64,000 nt of DNA from Roseiarcus sp963820095 (GTDB taxonomy: Bacteria; Pseudomonadota; Alphaproteobacteria; Rhizobiales; Beijerinckiaceae), in contig CAWFZA010000023.1 in assembly GCA_963820095.1 (NCBI GenBank), positions 186,001-250,000 on the forward strand. The letters run 5' to 3'. A model generated the notes under the pieces. That model made no database searches. It was not told the DNA's origin and was given only the letters and a program-made list of their open reading frames with translations. The translations under genes and the position numbers were made by a program. Below are positions 39,596 through 50,199 of this stretch, one piece after another (the stretch's first letter is position 1; every line of letters begins with the position of its first letter).

Positions 39596-39623
39596 GCTGC
39601 CCGCGGCCGAAGCCGCGGGCAGC
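39596..39623 (-). terminator. Strong hairpin terminator after the giant gene
   Basis: A perfect 12-bp stem (GCTGCCCGCGGC / GCCGCGGGCAGC) with a TTCG tetraloop when read on the minus strand, 26 bases past the stop of the giant gene. No T-run follows, so it may stabilise the 3' end or act with Rho. Confidence 0.75.
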
Positions 39624-39649
39624 ATCTGGTTACAGTGGGTTGACTGTAA

Positions 39650-42600
39650 TCAATTCGCCGTTCCGGTTAAGGTTGAGGTCTGAGTTCCTGCCGCATCCGT
39701 GACGGAGATTGTGGCGGTCTTGACGCCCGTTGTCTGAGCAGTCTTCGGCTGGAACTGCACCGTTACCACGCAGGTTGCACCGGGGGTCAGGGTTGTATTT
39801 GCCATCAGTTGCCCGCCACCAGCCGGACCGCAGGTGGAAAGCAGAGGCCTGAGCGTGTATTCGGTTGGGTTAGTTCCGCCGAGGACGCCGTTCCCGATGC
39901 CGGTCAGTGTTACGTTCCCGGTATTGGTGAGCGTGTATACCTGAGCGGGGTCGGCCGCGCAGGCCAGGGCCGGTGTCGGGCAATTGCGAGTCTGTGTTCC
40001 GTAGTTGTGGGTTGTTGGAGTGAGAGTTGCGCTCACTACGGCTGCCACGCCAGTGCCATTCAGCGTAACCGGCGAGCCGGTGACGGCGACATTGGCGGCG
40101 ATGATAGCTGTACCGTTCTGCGCTCCGGGCGGTGCTATTGGCGAGAAGGCCACAGTGATCGTGCAAGTAGCTCCGGCGTTGAGGGTGGCAGTGCAGGTTC
40201 CACCCGGTCGTGAATATGGTCCAGTAAAGGACACCGCAATGCCTGTCAATGCGACAGTCCCTGTGTTATGCAGAGTGAGGGTTTGGGAAGCACCGGTCGT
40301 TCCGTCAACCACGTTGCCGAAGTTGAGCGGACCGCCGGTAACACTGGCGACCGCCGTCCCGACCCCGCTTACAAACTCGACCGCGCCGGCGTCTACTGCG
40401 TTGTTCGACTTCCGCAGATTGCCGAAGAAGTCAGTATCGGGCGCTGCCGTATAGGTCGTAGACGAGAGCGCATTGGTGATGTAGCTGATCGCCGGAGAGC
40501 CAGCCGTCAGCGAGTAGTCCGCAAGGAACGTCTCGTTGAGCGGGCTCGTGTTTTCCGACGTTGGAGCAACCAGTGAGAGCGGGCCCCAACTGATGCTGAT
40601 CCAGTTGTTGCCTTCGTCCACCGTGGCCCCGGCGGTCATGCTAAACATGGGCGTCGGCACGTTTCCTTCGAAAGTCCCCGGGGGAACCTGATACCAAACC
40701 GCGCCTGCGTTCGGAACCTCCGGCGGGATCTTCGAGCCGTTGCAATATTGACGGGCCACGCCTGGGGAGGAAGCGGTGTTCGCGCGGAACCCTGTGCCGC
40801 CTCCCGCGTAGCCGGTGGTGCTCGTCAACACCGACGCCTGAGGCGTGAACGTGAAGCCGGAAGAATGGTTGGTTGGCCCCTGATCGCCGCGTAGTCCGAG
40901 ATCCCAGTACGTGCCGGCGGGCGGAGCAACGCATGCGCCCGTAGTCGACTGGTTCAGCGCGGGGGCAAGGGTGACGGTGGACTGCTGAGATCCGGTCGTC
41001 GGCTGCGTCACAACGATGTTGAAGGCACGGTTCTGCCAGAAGATATCGTTGTAAAGAATCGGGAACGAGACCGTCCGGCAAGCGCCGTTGACGCGGCCGC
41101 CAGTGCCTGTTCCTCCCACACCGTGACCAGTTGGGCACGTGATGTTGGTCGGCAGCGAGGCCAGGAACTCTGCCGAGTGTCGGCCGCTGGAGAGTCCAGC
41201 GGGCTGGGGCGTTGACAACACCGTGCAACGAGTCGAAGCACCCGAGGCGTCGCGCGGGCAGGGTGTCGGAGAGCTAGCTTCCGGTGCGAAGAAGGCTCCG
41301 AACAGAGTGCCCGACGACGCAGTGGAATCGTTAGAGATGATCGTATTGTTGATCAGGTTGACGCCGATGGAATCCTGCAGGGAGATTCCGCCGCCATCCC
41401 AACCCGAAACGTTGTTGGCGATGATGTTGTTGGTTGCGGTAACTGTGTACCAACGTTCCGGATTATTGGGGAAAGTGCCCACTTCGACGCCATTGACACC
41501 CTGGAAGCGGATACCACCACCGCTGCCGGCTTCAGCGGCATTACCCATAATCAGGTTGGCATTGATAACCAGGTTGGGCCCGACACCATCACCGGGGGCT
41601 GTACTGAACGCAAGCGAGCAATCCGCATCAGGGTCGCTGCCTGCAGGGCAGGCCGGGTCAGTATCCGGGGAGTTCATGATGAGCAGGCCGCCGCCGTTGC
41701 TTGGCGTGGTCGGGTTGGTTGCCTGGTTGAAGAGGATGGCGTTGTGCTGCATCTGGCCATTCCAGCTGAAGCCCACGTGAGAAACGCCCGCGCCATCGCC
41801 CGTGCTGAGATTACCGCAAACCCAGTTGTAGTTGAACTGGTAATTGTCGGCGCCGGAGCAGAAGGCAACGCCGCCTGCACCACTCGGGCTAGCCGAGAAC
41901 AATTCATCGCCCTCGGAAGCATTGGTTGTGACCGCGTTGTGGTGCACGTTCACGTTCAGGTTGTGGCAATACGGCAACTGAGTCCCAGCGATATTACTAG
42001 ACTGGCAGGAGCCCGGAGCCAGGAGCACGGCGGCTCCCGCAATTTGCTGGGGTGGGAATTCGCCCTGGCCTATCGTGACACCGCCAGCTAAAGTTCCCTG
42101 GTTGTTGTTGACGCGATTGTTGGCGATTTCCAGGTTATGTCCCCAAGCGTGGACGAAAATGCCGCCGCCGCCCTGAGAACTGTTTGTGATCGACAACCCG
42201 TCGATGCGCGACGGATTGCACTGGAAGCTGCTGGGGAATGGATTCCGGTTATTTGCGGTATTTCCGGCACCGCTGCCGCAGTCTTGCGTTCTGTTCTGCA
42301 GAAGCGTGGTGCCATCCGGGAAGGCTCCCTCGGTCGTGTCTGTGAAAGCATTCGCTCCGTGGAAGTTCACTCCTTTGGCGAGTACCGTGATTCCAGCTCC
42401 TTCATAGGCGCCCATCAGCGATGGCTCTTGCAACTGTTCCGCCAGGTTGCCGTTCTGGGTGGTGTCCCAGCCGACAGTGGCTTCCGATGGAATGCGGTCC
42501 ACCTGGGGTTGTTTCGGCTGGTTCGAGGTTACATTGAAGCCGAACCATCCGTTACCGCAACTAGGGTTCCAGGAGTTTGGCGAACCGTCCTCGCCAACTC

Positions 42601-44416
42601 CAAACAGGCAAACCACGCGTTTGCGCCACCCACTGAGAATGTCGGAGGGATGGGCGTTCGCATCGATAATGCTGGACGCGGCGCCGATACCCTGCAACCG
42701 TACGGGCTTCCACATGATGACCTGCTCGTGGTAAACACCGGCGGGCACGATGATGAGGTCCCCGGGCTTGGCCAGGTCGATCGCATTCTGAATCGCCTGT
42801 CCTGCAGAGAGGCGGGTTGGATCCTTGCCGCCGATGGTAATTGTGACGGTGTCGACTGATTTCTTGCCGTTGCCAGCGGTGATCACTAACTCACCGCAGC
42901 GTGCCGATGATCCACCGTACTGCTGCTGTTGCTGGAGCGGGCACACCGGTACCTGGTTATTACCGGTGTTGGGAAGAGTGATGACGATTGTGGAATCACT
43001 CCAGGAGACGACGGTCGCGGTTACCCCGCCGACGGTGACGCTGCCCGTTCCTTGGGTTTGGCCAAAACCATAGTGCCGGGTGACTGCCTTCTGGTTAAAG
43101 GGCGCAGTATCGGCCTTGGGTCCGGAGTATGCGTAGCTGCTCACGGCCTGGTCAGACAGGGCATGGATGGTGATAGGGTGAGCTGTTCCGGCTGCCGAGA
43201 TCCAAGGTCCGATTCCGCCACCCGCCGAGGCTGTGGATGTATCACCGTCAACTTCCTTGATTGCCGGCGTTGCATCCGGATAGGCACAGTCAGGGTGGTT
43301 ATAGTTCGCAGCGAATGCGGAGGTTGGTATCACCGGCGTGTCCAGGTACGACGTCTGGCCCGGCATGAAAGACCACTCATAGCAGTACTGGCTGTAAGCC
43401 GGCTGATAGAGCGGATCGGCCACCGCGCCGCTGCCGCGGTCATTCATACACATGACCATCATCTGCGGAATGTAGCCGCTGGGATCTGGCGGGTTCACAG
43501 AGAAGGTTGAGTAGGTCAGACCGTTGTAGATACCGAAATTGTCCGAGTATACGCGAGAGACTTCCGTGCCGGAGAAATCCCGGATTCCGACGGGCAGGTT
43601 CGCGGGAGAGAATTTCTCACCGAACGCCGGCGAGAAGGGGTCGAATTCAGACGTAAAGTCGTCCGAAACAATACCCGTGAAGTGAGCCGCGATGTGGGTG
43701 GAGGTGAAGACGTAGAACTTCGCCAGCACCGACATCTGGTCCTGCAATACGACCTCTTTCCGATCGCACAGCGGACGAGAAGCTCCGGCAAACGGAGCGT
43801 CTTGCCCAGCTCCCGGGTACAAGCTGTTGAAGTCGGGCACCACTCGCATGGCACCGACGCAGGGCCAGAAGGTTTCGACGCTGCCCGTGTCACCTTCATG
43901 CCGCGGGAGTACGCCTTCGTCAGTCGTCTGATTCAGCGGGTTGTTAGGGTTGAAGGCGGCAGCGACCGAAGCCTGGTCCGGCATGATGAAAATGTTGCCG
44001 AAGCCGGCAAACTGTGAAGTCACTGGACCGTCATAGGTGTCGCCGAGGAGGATGTTCTTATCCTCTTCTTTCACCAACTCGTAGCCCGGGGGAACGATCA
44101 TCTCCACTACGTATTTGCCGGCAGGCAGCTGCGGTTCGTGGTTCACCATTGTGCAAGCCGTGCAGTTCGTGCCGACCACCTGTCCAGTTTGGGGGTCGCG
44201 CCCGGTAACGCTGGGGAACGTGTACGCGCCATCGTACGGAGCCGGCTGCAACTGGTTCCAATTGTGCATGCCGTCGTAGCACTTGAACTGGGCATTGTTA
44301 GGTAACGCGGTTACGGCCGGCCCTCCGTGCTGCGAGTTGTACCAATCCAGATAGTTGGGTTGGTTCTGCATGGTGTACAAGAACGGATCGGTGGGATCCT
44401 GTCCGGGGCAGTTCAT
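39650..44416 (-). CDS. Giant surface protein, C-terminal 1588 residues (TIG, beta-helix, choice-of-anchor D)
   Basis: An intact stretch of one very large exported protein. In order it shows a cysteine-containing collar (GTNCTACTMVNHEP), an SdrD/CnaB-like VVEMIVPPGYELVKEEDKN, an IPT/TIG domain (GSVTVGGVTATVVSWSDST), a right-handed parallel beta-helix starting AIDLAKPGDLIIVPAGVYHE with many IANN and INNT turns, and C-terminal choice-of-anchor D domains (LNFGNVVDGTTGASQTLTL). Its real N-terminus lies upstream in the broken segment 44417-48578. It belongs with the copper oxidases. It is probably a surface-attached scaffold or adhesin with copper domains. Confidence 0.85.
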   Translation of the reverse strand: MNCPGQDPTDPFLYTMQNQPNYLDWYNSQHGGPAVTALPNNAQFKCYDGMHNWNQLQPAPYDGAYTFPSVTGRDPQTGQVVGTNCTACTMVNHEPQLPAGKYVVEMIVPPGYELVKEEDKNILLGDTYDGPVTSQFAGFGNIFIMPDQASVAAAFNPNNPLNQTTDEGVLPRHEGDTGSVETFWPCVGAMRVVPDFNSLYPGAGQDAPFAGASRPLCDRKEVVLQDQMSVLAKFYVFTSTHIAAHFTGIVSDDFTSEFDPFSPAFGEKFSPANLPVGIRDFSGTEVSRVYSDNFGIYNGLTYSTFSVNPPDPSGYIPQMMVMCMNDRGSGAVADPLYQPAYSQYCYEWSFMPGQTSYLDTPVIPTSAFAANYNHPDCAYPDATPAIKEVDGDTSTASAGGGIGPWISAAGTAHPITIHALSDQAVSSYAYSGPKADTAPFNQKAVTRHYGFGQTQGTGSVTVGGVTATVVSWSDSTIVITLPNTGNNQVPVCPLQQQQQYGGSSARCGELVITAGNGKKSVDTVTITIGGKDPTRLSAGQAIQNAIDLAKPGDLIIVPAGVYHEQVIMWKPVRLQGIGAASSIIDANAHPSDILSGWRKRVVCLFGVGEDGSPNSWNPSCGNGWFGFNVTSNQPKQPQVDRIPSEATVGWDTTQNGNLAEQLQEPSLMGAYEGAGITVLAKGVNFHGANAFTDTTEGAFPDGTTLLQNRTQDCGSGAGNTANNRNPFPSSFQCNPSRIDGLSITNSSQGGGGIFVHAWGHNLEIANNRVNNNQGTLAGGVTIGQGEFPPQQIAGAAVLLAPGSCQSSNIAGTQLPYCHNLNVNVHHNAVTTNASEGDELFSASPSGAGGVAFCSGADNYQFNYNWVCGNLSTGDGAGVSHVGFSWNGQMQHNAILFNQATNPTTPSNGGGLLIMNSPDTDPACPAGSDPDADCSLAFSTAPGDGVGPNLVINANLIMGNAAEAGSGGGIRFQGVNGVEVGTFPNNPERWYTVTATNNIIANNVSGWDGGGISLQDSIGVNLINNTIISNDSTASSGTLFGAFFAPEASSPTPCPRDASGASTRCTVLSTPQPAGLSSGRHSAEFLASLPTNITCPTGHGVGGTGTGGRVNGACRTVSFPILYNDIFWQNRAFNIVVTQPTTGSQQSTVTLAPALNQSTTGACVAPPAGTYWDLGLRGDQGPTNHSSGFTFTPQASVLTSTTGYAGGGTGFRANTASSPGVARQYCNGSKIPPEVPNAGAVWYQVPPGTFEGNVPTPMFSMTAGATVDEGNNWISISWGPLSLVAPTSENTSPLNETFLADYSLTAGSPAISYITNALSSTTYTAAPDTDFFGNLRKSNNAVDAGAVEFVSGVGTAVASVTGGPLNFGNVVDGTTGASQTLTLHNTGTVALTGIAVSFTGPYSRPGGTCTATLNAGATCTITVAFSPIAPPGAQNGTAIIAANVAVTGSPVTLNGTGVAAVVSATLTPTTHNYGTQTRNCPTPALACAADPAQVYTLTNTGNVTLTGIGNGVLGGTNPTEYTLRPLLSTCGPAGGGQLMANTTLTPGATCVVTVQFQPKTAQTTGVKTATISVTDAAGTQTSTLTGTAN

Positions 44417-47400
44417 GTTGGGAACATCGTCGGACCGGAAACCCTGCGCCCAGTCATCCCAACTGCTGGTTACGGTCGTATCGACCTTTTCAGGGTGGGG
44501 GTGACGCCATCGGCCGCAAGCCCTTTCTGATAGAGATTGATGGTGACGTTCGGAACCAGCGGCTCCCAGGTTAGCTGCAACAGCAGAGCCGGATCATCGA
44601 ATGGACGAGTGGAGGCGTACACGACATGGCCGCGGATGCCGCCGTTTTCTCCAGGTTCGAAAGGGCCTTTACCAAATTCGAGCAACTGGTTCTGGCCCAT
44701 GAAGGTCTGCCAGCCATAGCTGGTAGCCCAGGGAGGATCGATTCGGCCGGTCGAACCGCCAGGACCGCCGTTGACTGGACGATTGGCGATCGAGAGGCCG
44801 TTGCAGTCGGCGTTATCGCAGTACACTGCGCCCGGAACCCGCAGAGCGTCGGGCACGGAGAATTTTTCGCTTGTGTTGGCAAGATTGGCCATCAGCGCGG
44901 AGTCTCCGCATGGCCGAAGCCGCCGCCGCACGGGGTGGTATTGTCGGCCGCACCGCCTGCGTCGTTGATCACGTGCGTTCCGGTGTTCTTGTAGCGATTG
45001 GAGTCGGTCTCCATCACGTACCAGTTGAAGATGGGGAAGACCTCGTTGAATCCGGCGAACCCCCGCAGATCGGTGCTGTTGAGGTTGGAGATACTGCCGT
45101 CACGGTACCGGATGTTCGTTGGTACCAGCGAGAGGCCCTGCTCGTCGTCATCTGACACGCCGTTGCGGTTGGTGTCGAAGAAGGTGCGAGTGTAAAGGTT
45201 GTCCTTCCACGCGTGGACGCCGATTTCTCCCATATCGCAGACCGCGCTGCTGGTAGACGGTCCATGACAATTCGTTGCGTTGGAAGCGGTGCCTACGCGG
45301 ACCGGGGTGGAGATGCCATCGACGATCTGATCGTTCCATTGATCGAAGATGGTGACTCTCCAGTCGCCCGCGGGAACGTCGGTGAGGGTGAAGTTGCCGT
45401 GGTCGTCGCACTTCCCGAAGGCGAAGTCGGCGCCATCCGGGCTACCGATGCTGGCATAGCACTGGGTGTATCCGAAGGTGTTGGCGATCTACTGCCGTAG
45501 AGCCGCTCATCGGACGTTCGGCTCATGCGAGAGCCGGTTACTTGCCAGCCACTGTTTCGCTGAGTTCAGGCCGCCGCCAGTCGGAGTTGCATCGCAGAGG
45601 CCGGTTTTCCGAGTGTTCATGGCATGGTCATGATGATCGTGGGATTCGCGAAACCGATGGAGACATGGTAGCCGGCCGGTCCATACTCCTGGAAGTAGGC
45701 TGGTTCGTTGACCTTGACGAAGGCTTCGTGGTCCTTGCCGCCGTCCAGGGTGTTGGTCTGGAGCCACTCTTCACCGCGAGCAATACGGTCGGCGGCCGGA
45801 GTGGCTACGATGCCGTAACGTCCGGGCGGCATCGTTGCACAACGGCCTGACCGCCAAGCGGGGACAGGGTGACGCCATCCGCCTCGTACGTCGGGCAGAC
45901 AGGGATCACGCCGGTGATTCCCGAATCGCGGTTGGTAGGCCGTCAAATCCGGTAACGGCATTGGCACGATCGGGCAGGCATCTGTTGTCGTTCGACGGAT
46001 CCGGGGTTCCCGCCAAGGCGTTCGACAGGGGTTGACCGAATTCGTCGTAGGTCAGCTGACCGGCGGAGTCACCGGAACCATTCCCACCAGGTCGACGATG
46101 GTGATGTTGAAACCACCCAGGCCAGGCTCGTTCGGGGACAAAATATCGACGCCGCCGCTGGCATCATGCTCGCCGTTGAGCGGATGGTCGTCTTCGTAGA
46201 CGAAGGCCGAAATCTTGGCCGGTGGCTGGATCTGTGGTTCGACAATGACATTGACCGAGGTCTGCCCGGGAGTGATTTGCGCACCGCCCATGGCATGGCC
46301 GGGATCCATCGCATCGCCCGGCAGCACGGAGATGTAGTAGTGCTTGGTGGGATCGAGGTAGACTTGACTGGGATCTAAGGCATCCTTTCGGGTTTTCGCC
46401 TCGCATACCCGTTGCAAGGTCGCAAGCGCATTGACGTGTGCACCGGTGGACGGATCCAGCACAGTTTGGCCGTCCTCGCAAGAAACAGTCCCCATGCAAC
46501 CTTGAGCTACGACTGGCATGTAGCTGGTGTGGAAGTTGGTGCCAAACGACGGCCGGCGCTCCCGGGGGGGTGACGGTCGGACAACTCGTAGGTAGAGGAT
46601 TGGTTTGGCAGTTGGGATCAACGTAGAAGGTTTTGTCTTCCTCGATGATCCAGCGATAGTCCGGGTTAGCCAGAGCGGCCTTGGTCGGGCCGTCAATCAG
46701 CGTAACTTGCAGACCAGTCGCCGCCGGGAAGACGACCGTCGCATGGGCCAGCGACCCGTTGGTTCCTTGCGCGTTCTGCGGCGTAAAGGTCAGGTCGTGC
46801 GGCCCCGCGCCGGTGACATTGGCGTAAAAGAACCATCGGCGGCAACCGAAACCGTCCCGCTTGCCAGTGTCGGGGCGGGGGATGCAGCGACGTTGAGAGG
46901 AAAGCCGACCGCGTCCTTGCAATTTGCCAGAACCCCGGGCGGCTTGATGCTGAGCGTTGTGGCTACAGTTGAATTGAATGTAATTGGGTCGCACGTGATG
47001 CCCGTGGAGTTTTCGATCGCTGCCGCGTTCAAAGTCACCAGAGCGCACGCTGGACCGCTCGTTGCTCCGTTGCCGCAATAGGTGAAGCTCGTGGGAGCGC
47101 CCGCCGTATAGGTGAATGTGCCGTCCAGATTCAGAGTCAATCCCGCCGGCACGGCTCCCACAACCTTGACGCCGAAGATGTTGATGTCGTTCTTGAGAAC
47201 GCCCAAGGCGGGGTCCGAGACCGTCAGTGTCTTTCCACTAACAACGGACGGATACGTGTCAGGATTGGCAGTTGCCGTCGTCGAGGGGAGACCTGGAGGC
47301 GCACCGCCGTTAATGCCAAGGTAGGCGACCATGCCGGCATCGCGGGCAATCGCGTTTCCTGAGAGGCCCAATGCGCGATCGAAGATGGGGAGGGCGGCAG

Positions 47401-48578
47401 GGGCAGTGGCGGGAGCAGCAACGGGAACATTGATCATCACGTCGTAGGTCTTGCCCGGAGCCATGAATACTTCACTCTGGGTGCGACGAACGCCTGGCAG
47501 AACGTTGCCGTCTTCCGCGATCAAGAGAAACCAGACGGGGTGGCGCAGTTACGGCTGGGGCTACTCCGGTTTGCGCACCAACGATGGATGGAACGTGCAT
47601 CCGCAGGCCGGCGTTGACCATGCGGACTAGGGCGGTCTTTCCAGCCACCGGTGAGCAACGGTGAGCGGATTGGATGGAATTAAGGAGGCCGAGGCATTCG
47701 TCCGGTCGAACGCTACACCGTTGATGAGGTAGTAGCGCGGCGAGTAGTTGACGGTCGGCGGATAGCAGGTCTGATAGCTCCGCAGACGAGGGGTTTCCGC
47801 AATGATCCGGCTGTCCGGACCAAACCTTGGTCTCGCTGAAACCAGCCGTGTCGACGGCGGTGGCCACAGCATTGTTCTGGGCGGAATCGATTTCGCTGAG
47901 CAGCACGCGAACTTCTGCGTCGTAGGTGACGCCCGGATTCGCTGTGCCCGTGGTAGCTGCCCGGTTCCGCGTGACCACCACGATGCCGTAGAGACCCATC
48001 GGTCCCTGGATGGAAGGATGGGTGCCGGACTCAATGAGGTAGGTGCCGGGACGGAGATTGGTCCAAGACAGAGCGACTGTTGCGCCGGGGGCAACCGGGG
48101 TACCGAACGATTGCACGCGCTGACCCTGGGCTGGCGGAATGTTGACAGTGTCGGTTGGACCCGTGCCGCCCGAGGCCGGCCAGGTCAGACCCTGCGGCTT
48201 GTGCGTCGGGCTGTCCGTCTTGGTCGGCGTGCCGAGGCCGCCGCCCAACTGACCGACGATGGTCAGCGAGGTCGGTCTGGGTTGACCGACGCGGGTAGGC
48301 TGTTGGTCAGGTTGATCGCAAGTCGCGCCGGGGGAACCGTGATGACGACGGGCGACCATCGGCTCGGAGGGATTCAACTTGGCGCAGGTGGCGGTGGTGA
48401 CCGCGCCGCAGGTGTAGCCCCACATAGGAACCGTGGCCCCATCGGGCGGGGTAACGGCTGTCGGGCCTGCTGTGAGATTGATCTGCTGCTGTGCGCCAGC
48501 CCGACTCGTTCCCAGGAGGAGAACACATACCGCCAGTATCGTTGTTCCTAAAGTCGCTTTGGGATAATGGAATCGCAT
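44417..48578 (-). pseudogene. Giant surface protein, N-terminal portion broken by many frameshifts (cupredoxin, Ig-like, SdrD-like)
   Basis: This is the start of the gene that continues at 39650-44416. It has a signal peptide (LAVCVLLLGTSRAGAQQ) and a cupredoxin-like domain (VVITVPPARLAINLTNSL in the corrected frame, then RPGTYLIESGTHPSIQGPMG) that aligns with the multicopper oxidase next door but lacks a full copper site. A second cupredoxin-like domain (LVRMVNAGLRMHVPS) follows, then a cadherin/Ig-like domain (LTVSDPALGVLKNDINIFG) and SdrD-like modules (FFDTNRNGVSDDDEQG). I count a dozen or so single-base shifts, the first two near 48345 and 48300. Full length would be about 2970 residues. 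Confidence 0.75.
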
Positions 48579-48605
48579 CGCTTTCTCCTCAACTATCCTC
48601 AGAAG

Positions 48606-50189
48606 TTAGTTGGACTCGTTAATCAGAAACTCGCGGGAATCGACCAGCATCATCATCAGCATGCCGCCCGGAAAGACGTTGTTGGTCGTGATTTCACGCT
48701 CGTTGTGCGAGTGCCACATGAAGGCGAAACCGGCTTCGTCGGTCGGGGAGTTGGCGACAGTGCCTGATGGAGGCGTAGTGCCGGTCGAGCCGACGGCGCG
48801 GACAGTTGCATCGCGTCCGAGGTAGGGACTGCCGCTATACCAGGCACCGTTCGCGAAGATGTTCGGATCCGGCAGCGTAGCAGGACCGCTACCAGCGACA
48901 TCGCCGGTGGGAGTCGCCTCCAGCGGCTTGTTGTGGTCCTGACACCATTCGAAGTAGTTAATCGCAGTTGGGTGGCTCGTGTTGTATCCGTTGGCGTCTG
49001 CAGCACAGGGCAGCTTGGCAAGCGCGTCTCCCGAAGTGGGGTTATGGCCGTAGGCGTCCCAGTTCAGACCTTTGCCGGTCCAGTAGTAGATTCCGTCCAT
49101 CGTCATGCCGGGAGTCGTTGTAGTGGTGAAGAGGAGCGGTCCGGCGAGATCGTTGGCCGGATCGGTCTGGCTCAGGATCAGGTTGCCATCGCGCGCCAGG
49201 ATGCGCACGTGATTACCATGCTCGTGGAACGGATGCTGCCAGCGTCCCTGTCCAATGATCCGCAGCAGCACCAGTTCACCAGGATGCATGTGCGGATTAC
49301 CGTTGTACGGCTGATGCGGATATTCCGGAGCATAATTCGGATCCATGAGATCCGGCATGGAGCGTCCGTTGATCATGAAGTACGCCGGGACATACGGCTC
49401 GGTAGCAACCGTCATGCAACCGGTGCAGGTTCGTAGGGACTGCTGCTGGGCCTCGCGATGGATCCGCGCATCCATTTCCGAAAACTGGAAGAGATACTCG
49501 CGATCGTAACAGGCGCCCGGATGGTTGTACGCGGCAGCAGCCAGGCGGAAGTCGTCCTCCCCCCAGTGTGCCTGCGCATCGTGGTTGGAGCTGTGTATCC
49601 CGGACGTGCAGCTTGCGGGAATGGTCGAGGGAAGGACAATGATTGCCCCGTACAGGCCCATCTCCACTTGGAGGTCGCCCTGTGTACCGCTGTAATACGA
49701 GTGAGTGCCGGCGTTGGTGGCGGTAAACGTATAAGTCACGACACCGTGATGCGGCGCCTCTGTGGTTAACAACCCTTGCGCGGTACCGGCTCCCGACGCG
49801 GTCACATTGAAGCCGGGGAACAGGATAGAGGTGTTCCCCGCGGCGGTCGGCAGATTGTTCGTCAAATTCACCGTAACCGTCTGCCCCTGAGTTACGATCA
49901 ACGTCGGCCCTGGTATCTGCATCGTGGTACAGCCGGCGTTGGGGATGTTGGAAGGGAAAAAGTTGCTCTGGGCGCCGCCGTTGTCGGTGCAACCGTACCC
50001 CCACGAGTAGACCGACGATCCGTCCGGTTGCGTGAGGTATTCAGCTGAAGCCACCAGGTTAAAGGTTGAACCCTTAATCCCAGGAGACGCTGCAAATGCC
50101 GCGGGCGTCAGCAACAGAGCTACGGTCACCATCGTCGCGAGAAGCAAATGTGTTTTCGAGATCGCGTTCTTCATGTTCGTCACTCTCAT
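48606..50189 (-). CDS. Multicopper oxidase half carrying copper motifs III and IV, type-1 cysteine absent
   Basis: An exported 527-residue cupredoxin protein with a signal peptide (VALLLTPAAFAA). The first domain (residues 40-190) has lost the HxH ligands: where motif II is expected it reads AGTHSYYSGTQGDL. The second domain keeps motif III as HPFHEHG (H319, H322, H324) and motif IV as WHSHNERE (H493, H495) with methionine M510. The type-1 cysteine of the usual HCH is serine S494. Alone it cannot build a type-1 site and has only half of the trinuclear histidines. AGGAG precedes the ATG. It starts 10 bases after the stop of the other half. Confidence 0.88.
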   Translation of the reverse strand: MRVTNMKNAISKTHLLLATMVTVALLLTPAAFAASPGIKGSTFNLVASAEYLTQPDGSSVYSWGYGCTDNGGAQSNFFPSNIPNAGCTTMQIPGPTLIVTQGQTVTVNLTNNLPTAAGNTSILFPGFNVTASGAGTAQGLLTTEAPHHGVVTYTFTATNAGTHSYYSGTQGDLQVEMGLYGAIIVLPSTIPASCTSGIHSSNHDAQAHWGEDDFRLAAAAYNHPGACYDREYLFQFSEMDARIHREAQQQSLRTCTGCMTVATEPYVPAYFMINGRSMPDLMDPNYAPEYPHQPYNGNPHMHPGELVLLRIIGQGRWQHPFHEHGNHVRILARDGNLILSQTDPANDLAGPLLFTTTTTPGMTMDGIYYWTGKGLNWDAYGHNPTSGDALAKLPCAADANGYNTSHPTAINYFEWCQDHNKPLEATPTGDVAGSGPATLPDPNIFANGAWYSGSPYLGRDATVRAVGSTGTTPPSGTVANSPTDEAGFAFMWHSHNEREITTNNVFPGGMLMMMLVDSREFLINESN

Positions 50190-50199
50190 CGCTGCTCTC

